Shown: positions 39,907 to 47,482 of the stretch, in pieces
How the letters are laid out: every line of letters begins with the position of its first letter
How positions within the stretch are numbered: the first letter of the stretch is position 1
NCBI GenBank assembly: GCA_036675505.1
Contig: JAKFEW010000002.1
Span: 12,139-76,138, forward strand
Direction of reading: 5' to 3'
Length of the DNA: 64,000 bases
DNA from: JAKFEW01 sp036675505
GTDB lineage: Bacteria > Cyanobacteriota > Sericytochromatia > S15B-MN24 > JAQBPE01
Translations under genes and position numbers: made by a program
The notes under the pieces: model-generated
Told to the model about the DNA's origin: nothing
The model's input: the letters and a program-made list of their open reading frames with translations, nothing else
Databases searched by the model: none

Positions 39907-40440
39907 ATGCCCGCCAAATCGGCGGTAAAATATACATCGGGGACAGGGCGCGGCGGGAACCGCGAAATTAGCGCGCTGACGCGATCCCGCGCACGTATCG
40001 ATTCGGGTAGGCTGCTCGAGAGCCCGTTCCATGGCCAGCTGGCCGAAGCGCCGCCGGGGGCGATCGCCGAGGCGATCGCGGACGCGCTGGACGGCGGCTG
40101 GATCGCGCGTTCCGGCGGCTTCTACCCGGCGCTGAAGCTGACGCCGCAGGGTGAAGGGCGCTTGAGCGCGCGCGACGGCGCGGGCATCTGCATGGAGGCG
40201 GCGCCGGAGCGCTCCTACAGGGTGTACCACCGCTGGCGGCAGGGGGTCGCGAGGCGGCACAGGACCCCCGCGTATCGCATCTTCCCGAACGTGATCCTCA
40301 CGCAGCTCGCGGCGCGGCGGCCGCGGTCGCTCGACGAGCTGCTCCAGATCCCGGGCCTCGGCAAGCGCCGGGCCCTGCGCTACCAGGGCGAGTTGCTGGC
40401 CGTGGGCCGCGAGCTCGCCGACCAGGACGTGAACGAATAG
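39907..40440 (+). CDS. HRDC-domain protein, possibly truncated helicase C-terminus
   Basis: 177 residues from ATG 39907, though no ribosome-binding site is visible and it abuts a divergent start. Residues ~35-90 look like a winged-helix (LLESPFHGQLAEAPPGAIAEAIADALDGGWI), and the last 70 (YHRWRQGVARRHRTPAYRIF, LQIPGLGKRRALRYQGEL) are an HRDC domain. That order resembles the RQC-HRDC tail of RecQ without the helicase core. Either a stand-alone phage DNA-binding protein or a 5'-truncated remnant. Confidence 0.55.
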   Translation: MPAKSAVKYTSGTGRGGNREISALTRSRARIDSGRLLESPFHGQLAEAPPGAIAEAIADALDGGWIARSGGFYPALKLTPQGEGRLSARDGAGICMEAAPERSYRVYHRWRQGVARRHRTPAYRIFPNVILTQLAARRPRSLDELLQIPGLGKRRALRYQGELLAVGRELADQDVNE

Positions 40441-40481
40441 CACCCCTCCCCCCGTGGCGCCCCCCAGAAAGGAACAACCCC

Positions 40482-40712
40482 ATGACCACCGAATCCCGCG
40501 ACCTCTACCGCCGCCTGCGCAACGACCTCCTGCGCGCCACACGCCACCACCGCCGCCATGTGGCGCATCCGGGCTTCGCGACCGACATCCATCGCACCCA
40601 CCTCGAGGTCTGCCGCCGCCAGCTCGGCGCGCTCCGCCAGGCCTACCGCCGCACCCGCAACGCCGCGCGGTGGAACGAGTACGTCCGACAGCGTGCCGCC
40701 AAGGTCGGCTGA
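40482..40712 (+). CDS. Small basic helical protein
   Basis: 76 residues, AAAGGAAC before ATG. Arg/His-rich helices (RDLYRRLRNDLLRATRHHRRH, VCRRQLGALRQAYRRTRN). Likely nucleic-acid binding; last plausible phage gene before host DNA. No family recognised. Confidence 0.5.
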   Translation: MTTESRDLYRRLRNDLLRATRHHRRHVAHPGFATDIHRTHLEVCRRQLGALRQAYRRTRNAARWNEYVRQRAAKVG

Positions 40713-40769
40713 GGGCGGTCACAACGCCGAAATCAGCCATTTTTCTCGACAGTTAACGGCGCAGTGTAA

Positions 40770-40797
40770 TTGGTGCAAGTCGGCTGGCCTGCATAAT
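40770..40797 (+). promoter_or_regulatory. Candidate promoter at phage-host junction
   Basis: TTGGTG (40770-40775), 16-base spacer, CATAAT (40792-40797), in an AT-richer gap (40713-40882). Would transcribe the lipoprotein gene at 40883. The prophage right end probably lies in or near this gap, but no direct repeat can be tested without the left end. Confidence 0.4.
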
Positions 40798-40882
40798 GCG
40801 ATCTTCCCTATCCGCGGCCGCTCGGGGATTACATAATCGGCCCATGTCCGAGCCCCACCCTTCCATCCTGGCGAGGTCGCGC

Positions 40883-41368
40883 ATGAGAGCCGACCAGGCC
40901 GCGTGGTTGCTGGTTTTCGGCGTCATGCTGTGCGCCTGTGGCGCGGCGCCCGAGCGCCTCGCGGATCGCTCGAGCCTGGTGCCCCGGCGCTTGCCCGGCG
41001 GTGACGCGGCAGCCTCCGCAAAGCCGGCTCAGGCCGTCGGCGCTGGCCAGATCGTCGCCGGGAGCGACAAGGCCAGCTTCGACTTCTCCGTCCTCGACGC
41101 GGCGCCGGCCGGCGAAATCGTGATCGACGGCGTGGTCGGCGACGCGGCGTTCCGCCTGCAGGGCACGATCAGCGAGGTGGCGATCAGGGACGACCTGGTG
41201 GTGCTCTCGGGATCGGGCAAGCTGAACGACACCTTCGCGTTCTTCTCGGTCCGGGCGCAGGACAGTGCGCCCGACTCGCTCTCGTTCGCGATCACGATGG
41301 ACAGCTGGAACATCACGCTCGCGGGCGCCCTCGCGCGCGGCGACATCGCGATCAGCCCTGGGCGATGA
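40883..41368 (+). CDS. Host lipoprotein, hypothetical
   Basis: 161 residues from ATG 40883 (GCGAGGT upstream). Signal segment AAWLLVFGVMLCACG gives a lipobox. The mature part is beta-rich (ASFDFSVLDAAPAGEIVIDGVVGDAAFRLQGT, AITMDSWNITLAGAL). Not recognised. Upstream in-frame starts at 40844 and 40796 would put the signal peptide too deep. Confidence 0.6.
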   Translation: MRADQAAWLLVFGVMLCACGAAPERLADRSSLVPRRLPGGDAAASAKPAQAVGAGQIVAGSDKASFDFSVLDAAPAGEIVIDGVVGDAAFRLQGTISEVAIRDDLVVLSGSGKLNDTFAFFSVRAQDSAPDSLSFAITMDSWNITLAGALARGDIAISPGR

Positions 41369-41383
41369 CGGCGGATTGGCGTC

Positions 41384-42007
41384 CTACTCGGCCGGTGCGA
41401 GGATGAGCGGCGCCGCGACGCTTTCGTCGAGCGGGAAGCCATGGCGCGTGAGCTCGGCGCGGTTGAAGCTCACGGCCTGCTCGCCCCAATAGGGCGCGTA
41501 GAGCAGCCAATGGCTCACCGGGATCGCGAGGATGGCCGCGGCACCGACGAAGGCGCCTTGCCCCTGCGTGCCATAGGGCATCGAGGCCGAAAGGCCCAGC
41601 ACGGCAGCGCCGCCCACCAGCAGGCCCCAGTCCATGATCACCTGGCGGGTCGCGGCGCCGTTCAGGTCGTCATCGATGCGCCAGCTCAGGCGTCGCGTGC
41701 CGACGTAGCGCGCGGCGACGGTCGAGGCGAAGGGGATCATGCCGAGCGAGTAGGCCGTGTAAGGGTCCTTGAGATCGAGCGGCATCGCGACGACGGTCAG
41801 GGGGCGGGCGGCCTTGGGCGTGGTCGGCCGTGCGGAGGCGCCGACCACGGGCGTGGGCGTCGGTGCCCAGGGCGTCGGCGTGGCCGCAGGCAGCGTGACG
41901 CGCATGCCGGGCTTGCGGGGCGCCGCGTGCACAGGGGCCGGGGTCAGGGCGAGCCCGATCAGGACAGCGGTGGTGATCGCCGCCGGCAGCCGCTTCGCAT
42001 GCCTCAT
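41384..42007 (-). CDS. Exported/membrane protein, hypothetical
   Basis: 207 residues; GAGAGGGAC before the ATG. Signal peptide (AITTAVLIGLALTPAPVHAAP), a Pro/Thr linker, then two hydrophobic segments (GLLVGGAAVLGLSASMPYG, AFVGAAAILAIPVSHWLLYAP). Possibly a small integral membrane protein with periplasmic N-terminus. No family recognised. Convergent with the preceding lipoprotein gene. Confidence 0.65.
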   Translation of the reverse strand: MRHAKRLPAAITTAVLIGLALTPAPVHAAPRKPGMRVTLPAATPTPWAPTPTPVVGASARPTTPKAARPLTVVAMPLDLKDPYTAYSLGMIPFASTVAARYVGTRRLSWRIDDDLNGAATRQVIMDWGLLVGGAAVLGLSASMPYGTQGQGAFVGAAAILAIPVSHWLLYAPYWGEQAVSFNRAELTRHGFPLDESVAAPLILAPAE

Positions 42008-42093
42008 GTCCGTCCCTCTCTGGCTTGTCTCACCGCGCGAGCGCCTATCATAGCATGGCCGCCCAGCGCCGCCACGCGGTATGCTGGGCGGCT

Positions 42094-42249
42094 ATGACCC
42101 GCTTCGCCAAGCTCGTGACGACCCTCTTCGCCTTGCTCGCGCTTTCGGCCTTCGGCCTGCGCCTCATGAACTTGTTCAGCCCGCCTGCCGATCGGCCGCC
42201 CGATCGGCCGCCGGCCCCGCGCCACACCCAGCTTTCCGGGCGGGCATGA
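42094..42249 (+). CDS. Small single-pass membrane protein
   Basis: 51 residues: basic start MTRFAKLV, one transmembrane helix (TLFALLALSAFGLRLMNLF), then a Pro-rich tail (PPADRPPDRPPAPRH). Weak ribosome-binding context. Divergent from the 42007 gene. Uncertain. Confidence 0.4.
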   Translation: MTRFAKLVTTLFALLALSAFGLRLMNLFSPPADRPPDRPPAPRHTQLSGRA

Positions 42250-42389
42250 CCTGGGGGCGATCGCACCTTCATATTTTCTTAGGGTGAAATTACCGTTTCT
42301 TAGCAAGTTCTTCATCGGGCCTTCGATAATTCCCTTACCAAACCTTGGCCGCCCACCCGCGAGGGACAAATCGAAAAGGAGCACCCCAA

Positions 42390-42581
42390 ATGACGAAGTT
42401 CATGCAGCTGGTTTCGGATGAAGACGGTCAGTCGCTCGTCGAGTACGGCTTGATCCTGGGCCTGGTCTCCGTCGCGCTGATCGCCGTCCTGGGCACGATG
42501 CGCACCGAGCTCGGCAAGATCTTCGACGCCGTCGCGAAGTCGCTCAAGAGCGCCGCGTCGTCCGTCAAGGGCGGCAAGTAA
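42390..42581 (+). CDS. flp: Flp-type (type IVb) pilin
   Basis: 63 residues with AAAAGGAGC upstream. DEDGQSLVEYGLILGLVSVALIAVLGTM is the type IVb pilin signature: short leader, processing after Gly, Glu at mature position 5 (GQSLVEY), then the hydrophobic helix. A prepilin peptidase (TadV type) would be required and is not in this window. Subunit of Tad/Flp adhesion pili. Expressed alone, between an AT-rich promoter region (42250-42389) and a strong terminator. Confidence 0.9.
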   Translation: MTKFMQLVSDEDGQSLVEYGLILGLVSVALIAVLGTMRTELGKIFDAVAKSLKSAASSVKGGK

Positions 42582-42598
42582 CTCAACCGGGTGGCCCA

Positions 42599-42630
42599 GC
42601 CCCTCTCCCAGCCGGGAGGGGGGCTTCCCC
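42599..42630 (+). terminator. Terminator after Flp pilin
   Basis: AGCCCCTCTCCC, loop AGCC, GGGAGGGGGGCT, then TTCCCCTTT. A 12-bp stem with one G-T-type imperfection. Confidence 0.7.
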
Positions 42631-42680
42631 TTTGGCCCCTTGCGCGCGCTGGGTATGAAATCGGCGGTACTGCCCGCCCT

Positions 42681-43262
42681 ATGCGTTTCTTGCTCGCTGC
42701 GCTCTGCGCACTCGCCATCTCGATCCCGGCTCCCGCCGCAGGGGCCGCGCTCGCGGCGGCCGAGCCCAAGCGGCGGATTTACACGCCGACCGACGCCGCG
42801 CGGGAGATGCGCTCGGCCTTGCGGCCGCCCAGGGCGGCGCCGCGCAAGCCGGTGACCGCGGCCAGGCGGATGGCCGTGAAACCGAAGAAGCCGATCATCA
42901 AGCGCGCGTTCGCCCCGGCGAAGCGCCCGATCTGGAAGGCGACTCGCTCCACCTGGCGCACGCGGCGCCACGCGGGTGCCGGGCGCCGGCGCTGGGCGCG
43001 CGGCCGCGCCGCGCCCGCGACGCTCGTGCGGCAGCCCTACGAGCCGCCGCCACCCGTGTTCATCGGCGATCTCCACATCCAGACGGAGAGCGCGCCGCTC
43101 TGGTCGAGCCCGGCGGGCGGCCAGCTGCTGGGCCGCCTGCCGAGAGCCACGATCGTGACAAACATGGGCCGCTACGGCGGCTATTACAAGATCGAGGCGC
43201 CGAACGGCGCCGTCGGCTTCGTGCCGATGCGGCAGGTGGGGCCGACGGCGCCGAGCTGGTGA
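42681..43262 (+). CDS. Secreted SH3-like domain protein
   Basis: 193 residues. Signal peptide (RFLLAALCALAISIPAPAAGAALA). A very basic Pro/Arg/Lys middle (RRMAVKPKKPIIKRAFAPAKRP) could bind cell-wall polymers. C-terminal ~65 residues (LHIQTESAPLWSSPAGG, RLPRATIVTNMGRYGGYYKIE, GAVGFVPMRQV) form a bacterial SH3-like domain. Likely envelope protein. Convergent with the SDR gene. Confidence 0.7.
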   Translation: MRFLLAALCALAISIPAPAAGAALAAAEPKRRIYTPTDAAREMRSALRPPRAAPRKPVTAARRMAVKPKKPIIKRAFAPAKRPIWKATRSTWRTRRHAGAGRRRWARGRAAPATLVRQPYEPPPPVFIGDLHIQTESAPLWSSPAGGQLLGRLPRATIVTNMGRYGGYYKIEAPNGAVGFVPMRQVGPTAPSW

Positions 43263-43274
43263 CCGCCGGCGCGC

Positions 43275-44189
43275 TCAGCGCGTGGTGGTCGGCGTGCCTG
43301 TCGGGGCGAGGATCTCGCCTGTGAAGTAGCGCGAGTCCGGCGAGGCCAGGAACACGTACGCCGGGGCGATCTCGGCGGGCTGGGCCGGCCGCTTCCAGAG
43401 CGTGTCCTTGCCGAACTCGGTCACGTGCTCGGGGTCGCGCGTCGAGACGATCAATGGCGTCCAGACCGGGCCGGGCGCCACGACGTTCACGCGGATGCCG
43501 CGCTCCGCGAGCACCTGCGCGAGCGACTTCGAGAAGTTGTGGATCGCGGCCTTGGTGGCCGCGTAGTCGATCAGCACCGGGTGGCCGTCCAGCCCGGCGA
43601 CCGAGCCGGTGTTGATGATCGTGCCGCCGTCGTTCATGTGCTCGAGCGCCGCCTGGATCGTCCAGACATGGGCGAAGAAGTTCACGCGGAAGGTCCGCTC
43701 CAGCTGCTCGGGCTGGAGGTCGAGGATGTCGGCGGTCTCCCAGTGCGTGGCCGCGTTGTTCACGAGGATGTCGATCCGGCCGAACTCCTCGACCGTCTGG
43801 CGCACGATCTCGCGGCAGTGATCGCGGTTCGCCAGGTCGCCGCTGATCGCGAGCCCCTTGCGGCCGGCGCGCTCGATCCAGCGGATCGTCTCGGCGGCGT
43901 CCTCCTGCTCGTTGTAGTAGGCGATCGCCACGTCCGCCCCCTCGCGCGCGAAGGCGATCGCGACCGCCCGCCCGATGCCCGAGTCGCCGCCCGTGATCAG
44001 CGCCTTGCGGCCGGTCAGCTTGCCGGCGCCTTCGTAGGTCTCCTCGCCATGATCGGCCGGCGGCTTGAGCTGCCGCTCGTGGCCCGGCCATGGTTGCTGC
44101 TGCCTGGGGAAGCCGGCCTTGCCGGTCTTCTCCGCGTGGGGGTTCGGGTCTACGATGAGACCCTGCTCGGGGCGCTTGGCGTCCTTCAT
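43275..44189 (-). CDS. SDR-family oxidoreductase (YghA-like)
   Basis: 304 residues; GAGGGAGGACC before ATG. The ~50-residue N-terminal extension (PGHERQLKPPADHGEETYEG) is typical of YghA/YhxC-like SDRs. TGGDSGIG cofactor motif, NNAA, GSVAG serine and YAATKAA catalytic Tyr/Lys; C-terminal ASPDSRYFTGEIL. Probably an NADP-dependent aldehyde/alcohol dehydrogenase of stress metabolism. Confidence 0.9.
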   Translation of the reverse strand: MKDAKRPEQGLIVDPNPHAEKTGKAGFPRQQQPWPGHERQLKPPADHGEETYEGAGKLTGRKALITGGDSGIGRAVAIAFAREGADVAIAYYNEQEDAAETIRWIERAGRKGLAISGDLANRDHCREIVRQTVEEFGRIDILVNNAATHWETADILDLQPEQLERTFRVNFFAHVWTIQAALEHMNDGGTIINTGSVAGLDGHPVLIDYAATKAAIHNFSKSLAQVLAERGIRVNVVAPGPVWTPLIVSTRDPEHVTEFGKDTLWKRPAQPAEIAPAYVFLASPDSRYFTGEILAPTGTPTTTR

Positions 44190-44257
44190 GACGGTCCTCC
44201 CTCGGCGCTGATCGCGTCGGGCCCATCGTAAGGCCGCAACCCGACTTCCCTAAGCGA

Positions 44258-44286
44258 CGACCGCCCCTCCGGAGGAGGGGCGGTCG
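44258..44286. terminator. Perfect 13-bp inverted repeat between two reverse genes
   Basis: CGACCGCCCCTCC, loop GGA, GGAGGGGCGGTCG. Follows the phospholipase-D-like gene on the reverse strand and precedes the SDR gene. No U-tract. Confidence 0.6.
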
Positions 44287-44299
44287 GTGCGGTCCGGGG

Positions 44300-45490
44300 T
44301 TAGGGGCCTTCGCCGGTCTTCTTCTCGGCGTCCGGGCTCTTGTGCGGCGGCGGGTGGTTGACCTTCGAGGCGTGCTGGATGCGCTCGAACTCGCCGGAGA
44401 AGGCCTTGGCGATGCCCTTGGCGTTGCGGAAGATCAAGAACGCCTCGTTGTTGTTCGCTTCGGCGTTCTGCGAGTAGTTGTAGGAGCCGGTGACGACCGT
44501 GGCGTCGTCGATGATCATCGCCTTGTGGTGCATCAACGCTTCGTTGCCGTCCTTGCGGACCTCGAGCTTGGCGTCGTGGAACTTGTTGTAGAGGCTGTAG
44601 GCGCCGGCGGCCAGCCAGCGGTCGAAGATGCCCGCCACCTTCACGCCGCTCTTGGCGCGCTCGAGCATCGCGTCGCCGGTCTCGACGTCGGTGAGCGAGA
44701 AGGTGAGGAACTGGATGCGCTTTCGGGCGCCCTTCACCTCGGCGACCACCGCCTCGCGGCCGTGGCCGGCCGGCGAGAAGAAGGCCTGGACGGTCGCGCC
44801 GCCGGGGAGCGCGATCAGATCGGTCGGCTGGGTCTCGCCGCGCATCGACTTGCCGAACTCGCGCTTGGTGAAGAGCCGCTCGAATTCGCCCGCGAAGGCG
44901 GTGGCGAGGCGATCGTTCTTGATCGTGAGCGCGTTGTTGTTGTGGCGGTAGAGGCTGGTGGGCGTCAGGTTGGTCGAGCCGGTCCAGACCGTCTGGCCGT
45001 CCACCACCATGAACTTGTGGTGCATGATGCCCGAGCGCTGGTCGTCGACGACCGGGATCTTCTCCGTGAGCATCCACATGACGGCCTTGCGCGGCTTGGT
45101 CGGCTCGGCCTTCTCCACCATGTTGTCGGTGTCGGTCACGAGGCGGACCTTCACGCCGCGCTTCTTCGCGCGGACCAGCGCGTCGGTCACGCCGAGGTCC
45201 TCGATGTCGTAGAATGCGCCGTCGATCGACGTCTTCGCGCCCTTGATCAGCTTCAACAGCCCCTTGTCGGTGTTGTTCGGGTTCTTGCGGGCGCGGGGCT
45301 CGTTCAGGTCGATGCGCTCGAGGTAGGTGTCGTTGAACGCCACCTGGACGCCGTTGATGGCCGCCTCGGCGCCGAAGGCGCCGGTCTCGATCGCCGTGGG
45401 CACCCGGGTCGGCTGGAAACCACCGCAGGCGGTGATCAGGAGCGCCGTCCCGAGGAGAGCGATGCGTCGAGCGGTCGAGAAGGTCGTCAT
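44300..45490 (-). CDS. Phospholipase D-like lipoprotein
   Basis: 396 residues. Lipobox LLITAC with Cys22. Two complete HKD motifs: MHHKFMVVDG (H158, K159, D164) with GSTN, and MHHKAMIIDD (H322, K323, D328) with GSYN, defining an active PLD-superfamily hydrolase. Substrate unknown (phospholipid or nucleic acid); lipidation places it in the envelope. It is a single-gene unit preceded by an AT-rich region (45491-45590) likely to hold its promoter. Confidence 0.88.
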   Translation of the reverse strand: MTTFSTARRIALLGTALLITACGGFQPTRVPTAIETGAFGAEAAINGVQVAFNDTYLERIDLNEPRARKNPNNTDKGLLKLIKGAKTSIDGAFYDIEDLGVTDALVRAKKRGVKVRLVTDTDNMVEKAEPTKPRKAVMWMLTEKIPVVDDQRSGIMHHKFMVVDGQTVWTGSTNLTPTSLYRHNNNALTIKNDRLATAFAGEFERLFTKREFGKSMRGETQPTDLIALPGGATVQAFFSPAGHGREAVVAEVKGARKRIQFLTFSLTDVETGDAMLERAKSGVKVAGIFDRWLAAGAYSLYNKFHDAKLEVRKDGNEALMHHKAMIIDDATVVTGSYNYSQNAEANNNEAFLIFRNAKGIAKAFSGEFERIQHASKVNHPPPHKSPDAEKKTGEGP

Positions 45491-45650
45491 TCGCGCCGGA
45501 GCCTTTCTGCGTTAACCTGCGGTTCAGGTAAGGTTACATAGGCTAAACCGGGGCAAATATTACGTTAAGATTGGATTAAGTAGGCCGGCAAATGGGCGTG
45601 ATCCGGCGCTCCTCCGCCCAGCAGGTGCGATCAGGCGGCGAGGCGAAGGC

Positions 45651-46361
45651 TCAGAACAGGCGCGGCTGCTCCACCACGCCCTCAGGCTCCACCAGCGACG
45701 GGTCGTCTTCGCGCGCCGAGTTGAGCCGCTGGCTCACCGGCCGCGCCGACATCAGCTCCGCCGGGTACGGCCGCAACAGCCCCACCACGTCCCTGGCATC
45801 CTGCACGGCCGGATCCAGCCAGCGCGACCACGCCTCGCGTGGCAAGATCACCGGCATCCGGTCATGCACCCGCGCCACCACGTCGTTGGCGTCCGTGGTG
45901 ATCAGCGTGAACGAGGCGACAGGCTTGCCCTCGGGCGGCGTCCAGAGCTCCCAGAGGCCGGCCAGCGCGAAGGGCCGCTCATCTTTCATGCGGAACCACC
46001 AGGGCTGCTTCTTCGCGGTCTTCGGCGCGCCCTCCGTCGGCGGCGCCCATTCATAGAAGCCGTCGGCCGGCACCAGGCAGCGGCGCAGCTTGAGCGCGTG
46101 GCGGAAGGCCGGCTTTTCGGCCACGGTGTCGGCGCGCGCGTTGATCAGCAGCGGGCCCTGCTTGGGATCCTTTGTCCAGGGCGGGATCAGCCCCCAGCGC
46201 AGCAGGTCGAGGTGGCGGCGGCCGTCGAGCGAGCGCACGACGCCCACGTCCTGGGTCGGCGCGATGTTCCAGCGCGGCAGCAGCAGCTGCGTATCATCGA
46301 CGCCGAACACCTCGCCGAGCAAGGCGATCGCCGAAGGGGTCAGGGAGAAGCGCCCGCACAT
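45651..46361 (-). CDS. SRAP domain protein (YedK/HMCES family)
   Basis: 236 residues from MCGRF, so Cys2 becomes the N-terminal catalytic residue after Met removal. RWNIAPTQ, DLLRWGLIP, INARADTVAEKPAF, RRCLVPADGFYEW and VHDRMPVIL contain the conserved Asn, Glu and His. These proteins form thiazolidine crosslinks with abasic sites in single-stranded DNA. AGGAGGT precedes this ATG, unlike the upstream in-frame start at 46403. Confidence 0.92.
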   Translation of the reverse strand: MCGRFSLTPSAIALLGEVFGVDDTQLLLPRWNIAPTQDVGVVRSLDGRRHLDLLRWGLIPPWTKDPKQGPLLINARADTVAEKPAFRHALKLRRCLVPADGFYEWAPPTEGAPKTAKKQPWWFRMKDERPFALAGLWELWTPPEGKPVASFTLITTDANDVVARVHDRMPVILPREAWSRWLDPAVQDARDVVGLLRPYPAELMSARPVSQRLNSAREDDPSLVEPEGVVEQPRLF

Positions 46362-46461
46362 GGAAGGGACCTCCTGAAAACCGACACGAGGCGATCCAAC
46401 CACCGGCCGAATGAGCCGTCAAGGGCCTCCGCGCGCGGTTTTCGCGATCTTGGTCAGGGGG

Positions 46462-46490
46462 TTGACATGGCGTCGACGCAATGTTAAGTT
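46462..46490 (+). promoter_or_regulatory. Promoter for candidate small RNA
   Basis: TTGACA (46462-46467), 17-base spacer, TAAGTT (46485-46490). The -35 is perfect, the -10 fair. No protein-coding gene follows on this strand; a perfect terminator lies ~180 bases downstream. Confidence 0.6.
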
Positions 46491-46496
46491 GTTCAA

Positions 46497-46674
46497 GACT
46501 TCATAAAAGTAAACACACGGGTGCGGAGACGCCCGAGCAGGACCGAAGTCGCCTGGCGAGCCTGGCCGTGCGAAACGCACGCCGGCGCCCGCCCGGTCAC
46601 GCCGTCCAGGGCGCGAGGAGCCAGAGCGCCGGTCCGGCGAAAAGGGGCGAGGTGCCACGCACCTCGCCCCTTTT
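46497..46674 (+). ncRNA. Candidate ~180-nt structured RNA (6S-like rod?)
   Basis: Bounded by the TTGACA promoter and a terminator. The middle can fold as a long interrupted rod: apical GTGCG-AAA-CGCAC, then TGGC/GCCG-type and CCTGGCG/CGCCCGG pairings, an internal bubble, GGAC/GTCC and CGCCC/GGGCG pairings. Size and rod-with-bubble shape recall 6S RNA, but no sequence signature proves it. SRP RNA was considered and lacks the GGAAG-type loop. Confidence 0.45.
46640..46674. terminator. Perfect bidirectional terminator
   Basis: AAAAGGGGCGAGGTGC, loop CAC, GCACCTCGCCCCTTTT: 16-bp perfect stem flanked by A4/T4, so it can stop the + strand RNA and the reverse gene at 46756. Confidence 0.85.
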
Positions 46675-46755
46675 CCATAGCCCGGAGGCCCAAGCGAAGC
46701 GGGATCTAAGATCTCTCTCGTGGGGTGGGTGGGGCGGCTGGAAGGAGCGCAGCGA

Positions 46756-47169
46756 CTAAAGCGCGTGGGTGCGGTCACTCAGGAGGCGCGCCAGCTCGTC
46801 GGGGTGGACGGCCAACAGGGCCGCTGGCCACTCGCCGCCCGGCAAGCCGGCGACCCGCACCTCGAGCTCGACGCACGGCGCGCTGGTCGCGAGCTCGGCC
46901 AGGAGCTGGCCCACGCGCGTGACGACCCACTTGTCGGGTTGCAGGCCCATGTTCGCGAGGTCGTCGCGGTACGCCTCGAGCTCGTCGCGCACGGGCATGG
47001 CGTCGCCTTCGAGCTCGTAGCGGTCAATCGCCCGCGTGAGCCTGCCCACCAGGACCTTCAGCCGGTCCCACGCGTAGAACCCGCCTCGCACCTCGAAGCC
47101 CTGGGCTTCGGCATGGGCGGATAGCTCCGCCAGTGCCAATTCGAATCGCTCGGTCTTCCTTGCACGCAT
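46756..47169 (-). CDS. Hypothetical helical protein
   Basis: 137 residues; AAAGGAGGATCCC before ATG. Helical first 85 residues (KTERFELALAELSAHAEAQGF, RLTRAIDRYELEGDAM, VRDELEAYRDDLANMG), then a beta/helix tail with PCVELEVRVAGLPGGEWPAALLAVHPDELARLL. No family recognised. Terminator at 46640 follows it. Confidence 0.6.
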   Translation of the reverse strand: MRARKTERFELALAELSAHAEAQGFEVRGGFYAWDRLKVLVGRLTRAIDRYELEGDAMPVRDELEAYRDDLANMGLQPDKWVVTRVGQLLAELATSAPCVELEVRVAGLPGGEWPAALLAVHPDELARLLSDRTHAL

Positions 47170-47482
47170 GGGATCCTCCTTTGGGGGAGGCTCGCGGCCA
47201 TCGCCGGGGCAACGATTGACGAGTCAGGACGGCGATGAGGAGCCGTGTCGGAGACGCCTGTGTCCCCGATGCGTTTTCATTGTACCTCCGGCAGCAAGCG
47301 TGCTGGTAAAGACCCCTTTAAGGCCATGACAACGGCCGATAAGGGGTCTGTGAAGATATGACATAACACGGGGAAATTCGCCCACGTTATGTAATAAGGG
47401 GTGCCGATTCGGCAGGTGAGATGGGCGATAAGACCTGACAAGGGGCAACCGCACAATTTACAAAATTTAGCCGCTTGTCCGC
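47170..47482. other. Lower-GC intergenic region with two inverted repeats
   Basis: No gene. AGACCCCTT (47310-47318) pairs with AAGGGGTCT (47341-47349), enclosing GGCC/GGCC. ACATAAC (47361-47367) pairs with GTTATGT (47386-47392). The region must contain the promoter of the 47169 gene and the terminator of the J-domain gene, but its extent and structure suggest additional regulation. Confidence 0.5.

Noticed and set aside
40713..40882. Right attachment site of the prophage
   Set aside because: The gap is AT-rich and at the phage-host transition, but without the left end no direct repeat can be identified.
46497..46674. Interpretation as SRP (4.5S) RNA
   Set aside because: The apical loop and conserved GGAAG/AGCAG asymmetric loop of SRP RNA are not present.
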